The notes under the pieces: model-generated
What the model was told of the DNA's origin: nothing
What the model saw: the letters and a program-made list of their open reading frames with translations, nothing else
Databases searched by the model: none
Made by a program: the position numbers and the translations under genes
DNA from: Azolla caroliniana
Lineage: Eukaryota > Polypodiophyta
NCBI GenBank assembly: GCA_043228905.1
Contig: JBHGNT010000014.1
Span: 17,980,001-18,044,000, forward strand
DNA: 64,000 bases
Direction: 5' to 3'
Shown here: positions 20,518 to 30,510 of the stretch, piece by piece
Layout: every line of letters begins with the position of its first letter
Position numbering within the stretch: the first letter of the stretch is position 1

Positions 20518-21291
20518 CGGAACGATGCCGGTGGGTCCGGCTCGCGAGATAACCCCAGGAAGGGCGAGTACCGACTGGGGACGGAAATAGAAAGGACTGC
20601 GGACCTACGAAAGGTCCTAGAAGAATGGATCCTCGACAGCAAAGTGGAGCTGTCATTGCGGGAGGTGCTAGGGATCGCCAAGAAGGAGTTCCACGACTCC
20701 ATTGTAGACTTGGTGAAACGGAAGAGACTGTCGACGGAGACAGAACCGGAAAGACCGGTGGAGGTGCGGACAACGCACATCGACGACTCGGCGCTGGAAG
20801 ATGAGTGGGCGGAGAGCCACTATTCGAGGCCACACTGGGCCCGAGTGACCACGGAGACCCCGGTAAAGATCGGAGATGTTCAGGAACCGGTGGTGGCGTT
20901 GGTGGACCACGGTTCGAAAATAAACCTAATGTCCATGGACTTCTATAAGAAGGGAAAGTGGCCGATCAACACCAGGCACGGGTGGAAGATACGGGCGGCG
21001 ACGCGCGCCACCGAGGAACTGCACGGGGCCTGCCCGAATGTGCGAGTAAAGATCGGCGACGTCGAGATTGACCAGCACTTCTTCGTACAGGAGACGTCCT
21101 CGCATCCGGTCATATTAGGGGAACCATACATCACGGCAGCGAGAATGGAGACCAAGGTGCTGGACAACGGTTCGGCCTACGCGAGGGTCAAAAGCCAGGA
21201 CGGGCGCCATTCGGTGCAATTTCTGACGGTGCGGCCGAACCACGAGAGAAACCGCGAATCCCTCGGTGGCGAGAGCCGGGAGGATTTTTAG
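20518..21291 (+). CDS. pro: gypsy-2 protease region (downstream of leaky-type stop)
   Basis: In the same frame as gag and separated from it only by UGA. Processes the polyprotein. A linker (VELSLREVLGIAKKEFHDS) is followed by the retropepsin core. The active-site loop is VVALVDHGSKINLMS, with D-H-G where D-T/S-G is normal, and QETSSHPVILGEPYI is the conserved C-terminal strand region. No obvious own ATG near the frame start; an internal ATG is at 20932. The frame stops at TAG 21289-21291 within GATTTTTAG, and the RT frame is open one base back across the overlap. Could be a readthrough product, or a frame closed by mutation. Confidence 0.75.
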   Translation, partial: RNDAGGSGSRDNPRKGEYRLGTEIERTADLRKVLEEWILDSKVELSLREVLGIAKKEFHDSIVDLVKRKRLSTETEPERPVEVRTTHIDDSALEDEWAESHYSRPHWARVTTETPVKIGDVQEPVVALVDHGSKINLMSMDFYKKGKWPINTRHGWKIRAATRATEELHGACPNVRVKIGDVEIDQHFFVQETSSHPVILGEPYITAARMETKVLDNGSAYARVKSQDGRHSVQFLTVRPNHERNRESLGGESREDF

Positions 21292-24200
21292 AGAGGGCTG
21301 CCAAGGCGTGGGGCCGAGACAGCCCGGACACTCGGAAAAGACCCCACGATTGTACGATAGGTAGGAAATTTTGCTTCTCCAACAACGGAGGGTGTATGAT
21401 AGTCAGCATCGTCGGCCGAGAAAAGACAAGGGCGAAAGTGCGACTTCGAGCGTGCGGAGTTCTCGGCCTGGAAGAGGAAATCAGCAGAGCCGTGGAGGCG
21501 GTCTCCTTCGACGACACCTTGGGAATGCTGAGGAAGGTAGCCGGAGAAGACCTTAACGAAGACCAGACGATACCGGTATGTTCCGAAGAGATGTACGAAG
21601 TCATCGCGAACTTCAGTCAGGGGCTCGGGTCGGATCGGACGGCCCGAGTTAGCACGAAGTACAAGACTGTGGACCGGAAGGTAAGGCCAGTCGCGGCACC
21701 CTTGCCGGAGGGCAGCGAGTCCCGAATCAGAGGGGTGGCGTCGGACCCTAGTTTACGAGATCCGGCCTGCATAAGACACACCTTCACCGACGGGACGCTC
21801 CGGGAGCTCAAGATCGGTGGGGGCGGGTTCCTACTGCCGGTAGAGGAAGACCGGTTTCGGAGAATGCTCGGAAGGCACGGGAAAGCCTTCGCATTCTCGC
21901 CGGAAGAGATCGGGTGCGTAGACCCGGCAATCGTGGAGCTGATGGTGATATTCACGGTACCGCATGTGCCGTGGAATCTCAAGCCGATTCCGGTACCAAG
22001 AGCTCACATCCCGGAGTTGATGGAGCTACTGAGGCAGAAAGTCGATATGGGTATTCTAGAACCGATGGTTTACCGTACCAAAGAAAAATGGAACATTGCG
22101 CTTCATTCAGGACCTGCAGCCGGTCAACAGAGTGACCATTCGGAACGCAGGAATCGGACCGACCATAGACGAGTTCGCGGAGGCCTTCGCCGGAAGGTCG
22201 ATTTACTCGGTCGGTGATCTGTACTCGAGGTACGACCAGTTCCAGCTAGCCGTGGAGAGCAGAGACATTACGACGATGCGAACTCCCCTCGGCCTAGTGC
22301 GAATGTGTACCTTGCCGCAAGGAGGGACCAACTCGGTGGCCCACATGGTGAATGCAATGAACAAGGTACTGAGGGATTGCATCCCGGACATCACCATGCC
22401 GTTTCTAGACGACATCCCTATCAAAGGGTGCCCGGTGGAAGAGGAGGACGCGACACTCGGACCGGATGGATGTCGGCGATTCGTGGCAGCACACATCGAC
22501 GACTGCGAGAAGGTGCTACAAAGGCTACAGGATGCGAGGCTCACCTTCTCCGGGGAGAAATCGGCCTTCGGGCAATCAGAAATCCTGGTGGTCAAACACC
22601 TATGTGGACCATATGGCCGGAAGCCGTCTCCGGCAAAGGTAGAAGCCATCTCCGCGATGAAGACCGACTGTAGCTTGGTTACGGAAGTTCGGAGGTTCCT
22701 GGGCTCATGCACATTCTACCACATATGGATCCCGCACTACGCCCACGTTGCGGAGCCGCTATACAGGTTGCTGAAGAAGGGGCGGAAATTCGAGTGGCAA
22801 GACGAGCACACAGAGTCGGTTCGGAAGCTGAAGAAAGCTCTTGCGGCAGCACCGGCGCTCCGGAAGGCTGTCTACGAGAGGGGTGCCCCGGTATACATAA
22901 CGGTGGACACGAGTCCGACCGGGATCGGATGGGTCATCAACCAAGAAGACAAGGACGGCATTCGGTTCCCGATCCGATTCGGCGCGAAGGTCCTCAGTGA
23001 GCGACAGCGAGGGTACGCCCAGGTTAAACGCGAACTCTGGGGGTATCGTTTCGGCAGGAAAGGCCGACAAAGACTACCTGATCGGGACGGAAGTGATTAT
23101 CGAGACGGATTGCCTGCCAATTCTCGGCATGGTTTCCGGATGCGCGACACCGGACCTAGCAATGCTCAGGTGGATAGCGTACATCAAGTCCCTGGATCCG
23201 GAAATACGACACATTTCCAGAAAGGACAACGCCATGGCCGACATGCTTTCGAGGGCGAGGTTTGATGACGAGGGCGGCATGGTTTCAGAGGACGAAGAAG
23301 TCAGCGTGGACTTCTTCGAGGCGGCGTACGTGACGACTGATGGGACGAGCACTCTGGCACTTAACGACTTCGACGAGAGCAAGTACGACGGCGAGTGGCT
23401 CCAGATTGGTGGATTTTTGAGGACAATGACGCCGGATGCGTCATGGACGAAGGACGAGGCCAACCGGATCCGGAAGAAAGCTTACCGATTCTTTCTCCGG
23501 GACGGATACTTATGGAAGCACCCGAAGAAGAGGAACGGCATCCCGCTCCGGGTGGTGGCGATGAAGGAAGAACATGAGGAGCTGCTGACGGCCTACCACG
23601 ACAGCCCTTGGGCCAGACACCGTGGAACCTGGGCCACGTTCGAGAAGATAAAGAGGAAGTATTGGTGGTCGGGACTGTACCGGGACATGCATTGGTTCGT
23701 GACAACTTGCGAGAGCTGTCAGATGCACTCCATACTCCGACACCGGGACGAACTTCACCATACGTACCCTCCGACCATCCACTTCAAATGGATGGTAGAC
23801 CTGGTAACGATGCCGATGGGAGTAGGACAGATGCGGCATCTGGTCCTGGCTCGGGAAGATTTGACGAACCAGGTGGAAGGCCGGGCCCTTCAGAACAAAA
23901 CGTCTGCAGCCGTATGTCGGTTCCTGCTCGAGGACGTAATATGCTGGTACAGGTGCATCAGGAAGATCGTGGCTGATCGCGGGGAGTTGGACGCCGAAGA
24001 GGCCGAGGAGCTGTTCGACCGGTTAGGGGTCAAGCTCTCGCTTACCACTGCGTACAATCCGGAGGCAAATGGAAAGGTGGAGCGCGGACACGGACCGATC
24101 GTCAAGGCGTTAGTTTGGGCATGCGGAGGGCAAGTCGGGAACTGGCCACGACTGCTGCCTTACGTGTTGTGGGTTGACCGAACTACGCACAGTTCGGTAA

Positions 24201-24733
24201 CCGGATTCATGCTGGCAGAGCTCATGTTTGGGCAGAAGCCGGTCATGCCGATGGAACGTACGATCTCCTCATGGGCAACCGTGGACTGGAGAGACGAGAT
24301 GAGCCGGGAGGAACTGTTGGCGGCGCACATACGACACCTCGAGCGAAGACCGGAGGACGTGGAGCAGGCTGTGGAAAGGCTTCGGGAAGCAAGGATGAGG
24401 AACAAAGCCCGGTTCGACCGAACGCACCGGCTCCGACCGAAGAAGATCGAGGAAGGCGACTGGGTGCTAGTCTACGACAGCAGCCTTGACAACCAGCACC
24501 GAGCGACACGGAAGTTCGCAAGAAGGTGGTTCGGGCCTTACGTGGTACAAAGCGCCAACGACAACGGGACGTACCATCTGGCGGAACTCGACGGTACGAG
24601 AATGGCGATACCGGTAGCGGGGAAGCGGATCAAAGCATTCAAGAAGCGTCACGACGACGAGCCGGATCCGGTTGACCTGGACCGCGACGACAAACTATCC
24701 AAAACCGAGGAAGAACCGACGAGCGGGGAATGA
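21288..24733 (+). pseudogene. pol: gypsy-2 pol (RT, RNase H, integrase), frame-broken
   Basis: Three frames joined by lesions. Frame one (to about 22066) holds the RT N-terminal part (VPHVPWNLKPIPVPRAHIPE). A small deletion in the segment before WFTVPKKNG shifts to frame two (about 22073-23040), with FIQDLQPVN, DLYSRYDQFQLAVESRD and catalytic FLDD in MPFLDDIPIKGCP, then RNase H start TVDTSPTGIGWVIN. A one-base indel at about 23040 shifts to frame three (to 24733): RNase H end (DYLIGTEVIIETDCLP), integrase zinc finger (EEHEELLTAYHD, then CESCQMH), the D-D-E core (MVDLVTMP, VADRGELD, GKVERGHG), and GPY/F-like RRWFGPYVV. No chromodomain visible. Confidence 0.85.
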
Positions 24734-24794
24734 AGGCTGGACCGGTTTTCCCCGTCCCAACTCAATTTGGCGCATGCCGGTGGATGCGCGGTTA

Positions 24795-24806
24795 GGTGGG
24801 GGCGGA
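24795..24806 (+). other. Polypurine tract of gypsy-2
   Basis: GGTGGGGGCGGA directly before the 3' LTR, primer for plus-strand synthesis. The same tract adjoins LTRs at 8274 and, reversed, 16760. Confidence 0.85.
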
Positions 24807-25406
24807 TGTCGTGAAGAAAACCGTCCACAAGCGGAATCGGTGCACAGGAGCGTAGGAACCGGCTCTTCCCGAATGTTGTCCATAGAAGATCCTAGGCAGG
24901 TAGATTTAGTGGGTAGGAAGTAAAGGGGAAACGGCTCCTTCCTTGCCTATTAAAGGAGGGAGACGCGAAGGGGGATGGGATCGCGGAGAGTCGAGGACGA
25001 AGAGCTGTCGGTTTGTGTGCGAAGGCTTCTCTCTCTCTCTCTGGTTCGTAAGGTCCATAGCTTCCTTCTGTGCAGGTTTCGGGAGGCTCGCGCTGCTCTG
25101 AGGAATGCCTGAGTGCTCTAAACCTATTCCTTCCTTTCTGTGTGTTTACGAACAGGTATCGGCTTCTGTTCGCCGACCTGTTCGGTTGTAACCGACTTCG
25201 CATTTTGTCGTTTGTCTTTGTTAATACATACATAAATTCGTGTCTCTCTGTGTCGCTGTCCCACTCGCGTCTTTGTGTCGAAGGGCCGTGTCCCTGTGAA
25301 TCTACTCTCGCACGTAGTGGGTCTCTTCTCCTTTCTCTCTTGCTCTTCGGTACAGGACCCCCGAGGTCCCGCCTCATTCCACGCATCCACGAGGAATACC
25401 TCGACA
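24807..25406 (+). repeat. 3' LTR of gypsy-2
   Basis: 600 bp, ends TGTCGTGAAGAAAACC and CTCGACA, pairing with 18695-19306. Confidence 0.9.
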
Positions 25407-25796
25407 CCACTCCCTCCGGTTCTCGTCCGGGTCCGTCCGTCCTTCTCCGTATTGCCGGGTCCCGTTCTCCTGACGCCACCAGCCTTCTCCCTAGGTCTCA
25501 CGTTGCCACGTTGGCCGAACTACCGGGGCCTCCGGACTGGTGTGGGGATCCTGTAGGACTGGACTTCGTTCTCCTCTTCATCCCTTGTACTTCTCCCGAA
25601 CTCGTCGCTTCTCTCCTTCTCGCGTACTTGCCTCCATCCTCCATCTCTTTCGGTCTCACGTTGCCACGTCGGCCGAACAGCCGAAGTCTCCGGATAAGAT
25701 GTGCCGTAACCGATTTTGCAACATCTTTCCGCAACTCGTCCGGGCCACCGCCCCTTTTAATGGTGTCGGTGGATAGCATCCGCTCTGTGATCAATC
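25407..25796 (-). pseudogene. Piece of the gag-only element between its two nested insertions
   Basis: 390 bp of the repeat-built internal region, with two more copies of the 57-bp core (about 25493 and 25650). It links gypsy-2 to the copia insertion and ends in the CAATC duplicated by the copia. Confidence 0.6.
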
Positions 25797-26397
25797 TGTA
25801 AGGAATAAACCCTTCTATTCTTCTCCGCCGCTCGGCCACAACCGAGTAATCGCGAATCAATGCAGCAGAAAATAGGAAATACAGAGAAAGACACGATGCA
25901 CAGGGATTAACGTGGAAAACCCTATACGGGAAAAACCACGGGAGTGCGAGACTCCACAACCAAACTATGCACAGAGAAATATACAGTGGTGAGCTGCAAG
26001 GCAACGACCTTGAGCTCGCTTTCTTCGCCACAGGCGGCGGTATTACACAGAGGCGTTGTCCTCTTCCTCTCTCACGCTCTATCTCTCTCACGGTTGCTCT
26101 CTCTCTTCACTCCTCTAAAGTGGAAAAACAGAAAAATGAGAAGCAACAGTAAAACTGTTTGCCCTAAGTCATATTTATACTTATATGACTTTGGGCTATT
26201 TACAACTATAGCCTCAGGGGCCCATAGCGAACATATTCACGGATATGTCCCTGCATCCGGATCGTTCTCCGGGTACATTCGTCATCCGGTACCGAAACCG
26301 GGGTCTTCGTCATCCGGATCCGAAACCGAAACCGGGCTTGTCGGCATTCATCTTCGATATCCGACCATCCCATCCGAAAGGGACCGAAATCCCAACA
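25797..26397 (-). repeat. 3' LTR of the young copia
   Basis: 601 bp; preceded on the minus strand by the polypurine tract AAGTGAAGGGGGAGTT (26398-26413). Confidence 0.95.
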
Positions 26398-26413
26398 AAC
26401 TCCCCCTTCACTT
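26398..26413 (-). other. Polypurine tract of the young copia
   Basis: Minus strand AAGTGAAGGGGGAGTT immediately before the 3' LTR start TGTTGGG. It overlaps the last codons and stop of gag-pol. Confidence 0.85.
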
Positions 26414-29400
26414 CGGCATGGGATGTCTCTCCAATCCGATCCTCTTCCGGCATGCTTCCAGCTTGTCGGGTGTGAGGACCTTGGTCAGCATATCCGACCC
26501 GTTCTCGTCCGTGTGGATCTTTGTCAGCACGAACTCCTTGTCTTCTATCCTTTCCCGGATCCAGTGATATCTTCGCTGGATGTGCTTCGTCCGGGAGTGA
26601 TAGGCCGCGTTCTTCGCAAGGTGGATTGCACTCTGACTGTCGCAGTAGAGTCGGTACTCCTCCTGTTGGATACCGAGCTCTCTAATGAAGTCCTTCATCC
26701 ATATTATTTCCTTGCCGGCTTCAACAGCCGCCATGTACTCCGCCTCCGTGGTTGACAACGCAACCGTCTTCTGCAGCCTCGACTGCCATGAAACAGCTCC
26801 CCCTGCATACGTCATCACATACCCTGATGTGGACCGGCTGGTATCTGCATCAGCCGACATATCCGAATCGGTGAAACCGTCGAGTTCGGGTTTACCGGAG
26901 CCGAATCGGAGGCACACATTCGCTGTGCCCTTCAGGTATCGGAGTATCCACTTGACCGCGTTCCAATGCTCTTTGCCGGGATTGCTCATGTACCGGCTCA
27001 CCACTCCGACTGCATATCCTATGTCCGGTCTCGTACACACCATGGCGTACATCAAGCTCCCGACGGCCGAGGCATACGGCACTTTCATCATATCCTCCTT
27101 TTCAGCCTTTGTCTTGGGACTTTGCTTGCTGGACAGCTTGCAGTTTGCCGGGAGGGTCGATCCGACCGATCTTGCTTCCGACATGTTGAACCGGTGAAGC
27201 ACCTTCGTCACGTACTTCTCCTGTGACAGCCACAACTGCTTCTTCTTCCGGTCCCGGATGATGTGCATCCCTAGTATTTGCCTCGCCGGACCCAGGTCCT
27301 TCATTGAGAAGGTTCGGTGAAGAGCCTTCTTCAGCATCCGTATCTTGACCTGGTCCCGTCCGACGATCAACATGTCGTCCACGTACAGGAGGAGTATTAG
27401 GAAGTCTCCTCCTTCGAACTTCTTCACAAACACGCAGTGGTCGGACTGCGTTTTGAGGTACCCTTCGTCGGTCATGAAGGAGTCGAATTTCCGGTACCAT
27501 TGCCGGGGAGCCTGCTTCAGTCCGTAAAGGCTCTTCTTCAACCGGCATACCAGGTGCTCCTTCCCTTTCTTCTCGAATCCTTCCGGTTGCTGCATGTAGA
27601 TCTCTTCATCGAGGTCACCGTGAAGGAATGCCGTCTTCACGTCCATCTGTTCTACCTCGAGGTCCATGCTTGCCGCTATGCTCAGCACCGTCCGGATGGA
27701 GGTCATCTTCACTACCGGGGCAAATATCTCGTCGAAGTCGACGCCCTTCTTTTGCTGAAACCCCTTCACCACGATCCTGGCTTTGTATCTCGGGGGGTTT
27801 CCGGCATCTCCCGGTTTCAGCTTGAACACCCACTTGTTTCGAAGTGCCCGCTTTCCTTTCGGCAACTCCACAAGTTCATATGTGTGGTTCTCATGCAGGG
27901 AATCCATCTCGTCCTGCATGGCACTCAACCACATGCGGCTCTGGGTGTTATGCTTTGCTTCTTCAATGCTCTCCGGCTCCCCCTCGTCGGTTAGCAGCAC
28001 GTGCTCTGGTTCCGGAAATCTCCGAGGGGCCCTTCTCTCTCTTAGAGGATATCTCCGTTCCGGAGCTTCGGTGACCGGTTCTTCCGATTCTTCTTCATCC
28101 GAATCCATTTCGGGATCGGGGCCGGTTCCGGTATCGTTTTCATCTTCTTCGGCCGGTTCTGTTTCTTCACCGTCTTCGGCCGGATCCTCGAGTGCTAACC
28201 GGTCCCTTGCCGGTCGGGACTGCTCCTCGTAGAGTTTATCCTCACCGGTCGACTTGGAGCTCTTCATCTTCTTCTCCGACTCCCAGTCGGCGAGTGTCTT
28301 GTCCTCCATGAAGATGATGTCTCGACTCCTGAATATCTTCTTGTCGACCGGGTCCCATACTCGGTAGCCGAACTCGTCATCGCCGTAACCGAGGAATATG
28401 CATGGCCGGGTCTTTGGATCTAGCTTTCCTCTCCGGTCCTTTGCCACATGCACGTATGCGAGACACCCGAACACCTTCAGATGCCGGTAGGACACTTCCT
28501 TACCGGTCCACACTTTCTGCGGCGTGTCTCCGTCCAAAGGTACTGAGGGTGATCGGTTTATCACATATGTCGCCGTCGACATTGCCTCAGCCCAAAACCC
28601 CTTGGGTAATTTCGCATGCGCCAGCATACTCCGGACCCTCTCCATTATGGTCCGGTTCATCCTCTCGGCCAGCCCGTTCAGTTCCGGCGTCTTCGGCACA
28701 GTAAACTCGAGTCGGATTCCCTTCGAGCGACAGTACTCCTGGAACTGTCCCCGGTATTCCCCTCCGTTATCCGCTCGTATCGCTTTCAGCTTCTTGCCGG
28801 ATTCTCTTTCCACTCTCGCGTGGAGTTCTTTGAAGACGGACAATACTTGGTCCTTTGTCTTCATCGGTGCCGACCACAGTCTTCGGCTATGATCATCTAT
28901 AAAAGTTACGAAGTACTGGGCTCTGCCATGTGACTTCGTTTCTACCTGACACACATCGGTGTGCACCAACTCCAATGGTGCGCTACGTCTCGTCGGTGGC
29001 CTTGAGTGGAAGGAGGCTCGGTTCTGCTTACCGGCCAGGCAATCGGTGCACTTCTCCAGGTGCACGTGCTTCACTGGAATAAGGTTGTCTTCTGCAAGCC
29101 TCTTCATCCCCTTCTCACTCATGTGGCACAGTCTTTTGTGCCACAGCTCACCGGCAGTGTCGGCTGCCACATTCAGCTCTTCCGGACATAACCAGGCATT
29201 CATCAGGTACAGTGTGTTGACCTTCCGGGCCCGAGCCACTATCAAGCTCCCCTTGCTGAACTTCATGACACCGTTCCGGATGCTACCCGAGTAGCCTTCA
29301 TCATCTAGCCTCCCGGCCGAAATCAGGTTCAGTCGGACCTCAGGAACGTGTCGGACATTCTTCAGCAGCATTTTGCATCCGGTCGGGGTTTTCAACCACA

Positions 29401-30481
29401 CGTCTCCTATGCCGGCAATCCGGCACGTACCTTCGTTTCCCATCCGAACACAGCCATGCTCGCCGGCTGTGTAGGATGAGAAGTATCTTCTCTCCGGGGT
29501 CAGGTGGAACGATGCTCCGGAATCGACCACCCAGGTCGTCTCGTCGCCGGCAATGTTTAGTTCACCTTCTTCGGTGATGAGCATGATCTCCTCTTCACTT
29601 GCCGCGAGTGCCGTCGTTCCTCTCCGGTCCTGTCCTCGCCGATCCGAACCATTCCGGTCCGTGGCTCCCCGGTACGCACCGTTTCTCTCCGGTGACTTCT
29701 TCGAATCGGTGTTGTCGGTTCCATTGTCTTTTCGGTAATGCCGACAATTCTTTCGGAAGTGCCCCGGCTTCCCACAGTGGAAGCATGTGGGCCTTCCTCT
29801 TGACTGCGACCGGGTCCCCGACTTCTCCCGTCTTTGCGGACTCCGGTTCCATTGTCTTCCCCGATCCGATTCGGTAAACAACATCTTCGGGTCGGAGGCC
29901 GGTTCCTTATCTCTCCGACGCGCTTCTTCATTCAAAATACTTGTCTTTACCGTTTGTAAGGACAAGTTATCTTCGGTGCAGGAGGTGCTGAGAGTTACCA
30001 CCAAGTTTTCCCAGCTTTCCGGCAATGTACACATCAGAATGATGGCTTGCATTGCATCCTCCAGCGGGAACTTGATCGCCGCAAGCTGGTTCACGAATCC
30101 CATGAACGTGCTTACGTGTTCCACCATACTCTCGCCGTCCCGGTACTTGAGATTCACTATCTTCCTCATCAGGGAGGTCCGGTTCAACGCATTCTTCCTC
30201 TCGTAGAGGCCCGACAGCTTCCGCCACATCTCATATGCGTTGGTGTCGTTCGCCACATGTTGTAGAACACTCACGTCGACGTACTGCCGAATGGTTGCAA
30301 CGGCTTTCCGGTTCAGAAGCCTCCATTCCGACTCAAGTACCCCCTTCGGTATTTCCGACCTGTCAATCGGTTCGTACAGGTCCCGAACAATCAGAAGATC
30401 CTCCATCTTGATCTTCCAGTCGGCGTAATTCTGCGCATTCAGCACCATCATCCCCGGCTGCCCGCTGCCGCCGCCTTCCAT
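26408..30481 (-). CDS. copia gag-pol polyprotein
   Basis: One uninterrupted frame of 1357 codons from the ATG at 30481 (MEGGGSGQPGMMVLNAQNYA), about 15 bases after the primer site. The frame is open further upstream into the LTR, but that extension has no ATG start and is not expected to be translated. Order: UBN2-type gag; CCHC knuckle CFHCGKPGHFRKNC (about 232-245); protease WVVDSGASFHLTP (about 318); integrase zinc region ELWHKRLCH, then CTDCLAGK; integrase core with HTDVC, RADNGGEY and ELNGLAERMNRT; RT with KTAFLHGDLDEEIYMQQPEG, YGLKQAPRQWY and YVDDM (about 1030); RNase H with TDSDMSADADTSRSTSGY, STTEAEYMA and YCDSQSAIHLAKN. This is Ty1/copia order. Nothing is missing. Confidence 0.95.
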   Translation of the reverse strand: MEGGGSGQPGMMVLNAQNYADWKIKMEDLLIVRDLYEPIDRSEIPKGVLESEWRLLNRKAVATIRQYVDVSVLQHVANDTNAYEMWRKLSGLYERKNALNRTSLMRKIVNLKYRDGESMVEHVSTFMGFVNQLAAIKFPLEDAMQAIILMCTLPESWENLVVTLSTSCTEDNLSLQTVKTSILNEEARRRDKEPASDPKMLFTESDRGRQWNRSPQRREKSGTRSQSRGRPTCFHCGKPGHFRKNCRHYRKDNGTDNTDSKKSPERNGAYRGATDRNGSDRRGQDRRGTTALAASEEEIMLITEEGELNIAGDETTWVVDSGASFHLTPERRYFSSYTAGEHGCVRMGNEGTCRIAGIGDVWLKTPTGCKMLLKNVRHVPEVRLNLISAGRLDDEGYSGSIRNGVMKFSKGSLIVARARKVNTLYLMNAWLCPEELNVAADTAGELWHKRLCHMSEKGMKRLAEDNLIPVKHVHLEKCTDCLAGKQNRASFHSRPPTRRSAPLELVHTDVCQVETKSHGRAQYFVTFIDDHSRRLWSAPMKTKDQVLSVFKELHARVERESGKKLKAIRADNGGEYRGQFQEYCRSKGIRLEFTVPKTPELNGLAERMNRTIMERVRSMLAHAKLPKGFWAEAMSTATYVINRSPSVPLDGDTPQKVWTGKEVSYRHLKVFGCLAYVHVAKDRRGKLDPKTRPCIFLGYGDDEFGYRVWDPVDKKIFRSRDIIFMEDKTLADWESEKKMKSSKSTGEDKLYEEQSRPARDRLALEDPAEDGEETEPAEEDENDTGTGPDPEMDSDEEESEEPVTEAPERRYPLRERRAPRRFPEPEHVLLTDEGEPESIEEAKHNTQSRMWLSAMQDEMDSLHENHTYELVELPKGKRALRNKWVFKLKPGDAGNPPRYKARIVVKGFQQKKGVDFDEIFAPVVKMTSIRTVLSIAASMDLEVEQMDVKTAFLHGDLDEEIYMQQPEGFEKKGKEHLVCRLKKSLYGLKQAPRQWYRKFDSFMTDEGYLKTQSDHCVFVKKFEGGDFLILLLYVDDMLIVGRDQVKIRMLKKALHRTFSMKDLGPARQILGMHIIRDRKKKQLWLSQEKYVTKVLHRFNMSEARSVGSTLPANCKLSSKQSPKTKAEKEDMMKVPYASAVGSLMYAMVCTRPDIGYAVGVVSRYMSNPGKEHWNAVKWILRYLKGTANVCLRFGSGKPELDGFTDSDMSADADTSRSTSGYVMTYAGGAVSWQSRLQKTVALSTTEAEYMAAVEAGKEIIWMKDFIRELGIQQEEYRLYCDSQSAIHLAKNAAYHSRTKHIQRRYHWIRERIEDKEFVLTKIHTDENGSDMLTKVLTPDKLEACRKRIGLERHPMPK

Positions 30482-30495
30482 TTTCTGCAACAGTC

Positions 30496-30507
30496 GCTCT
30501 GATACCA
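30496..30507 (-). other. Primer-binding site of the young copia, tRNA-iMet type
   Basis: Minus strand TGGTATCAGAGC, the standard plant copia primer site complementary to initiator tRNA-Met, three bases inside the 5' LTR. Confidence 0.95.
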
Positions 30508-30510
30508 GAT

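Larger units (their letters stand above)
18695..25406 (+). mobile_element. gypsy-2, near full-length Ty3/gypsy retrotransposon
   Basis: A plus-strand element of 6.7 kb with LTRs 18695-19306 and 24807-25406, primer site at 19311, gag, protease, RT, RNase H and integrase in order, and polypurine tract before 24807. Flanking bases CCGC (18691-18694) and CCAC (25407-25410) look like a 4-bp duplication with one later change. The order RT-RNase H-integrase places it in Ty3/gypsy. Two frame lesions in pol and an in-frame deletion in gag indicate it is no longer autonomous. It sits inside the gag-only element. Confidence 0.9.

Noticed and set aside
19892-20833. 313-codon minus-strand Pro/Ser-rich ORF
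   Set aside because: Antisense shadow of gypsy-2 gag and protease.
18695-25406. Treating gypsy-2 as a functional autonomous element
   Set aside because: Two frame lesions in pol (near 22066 and 23040) and the gag deletion argue against it.
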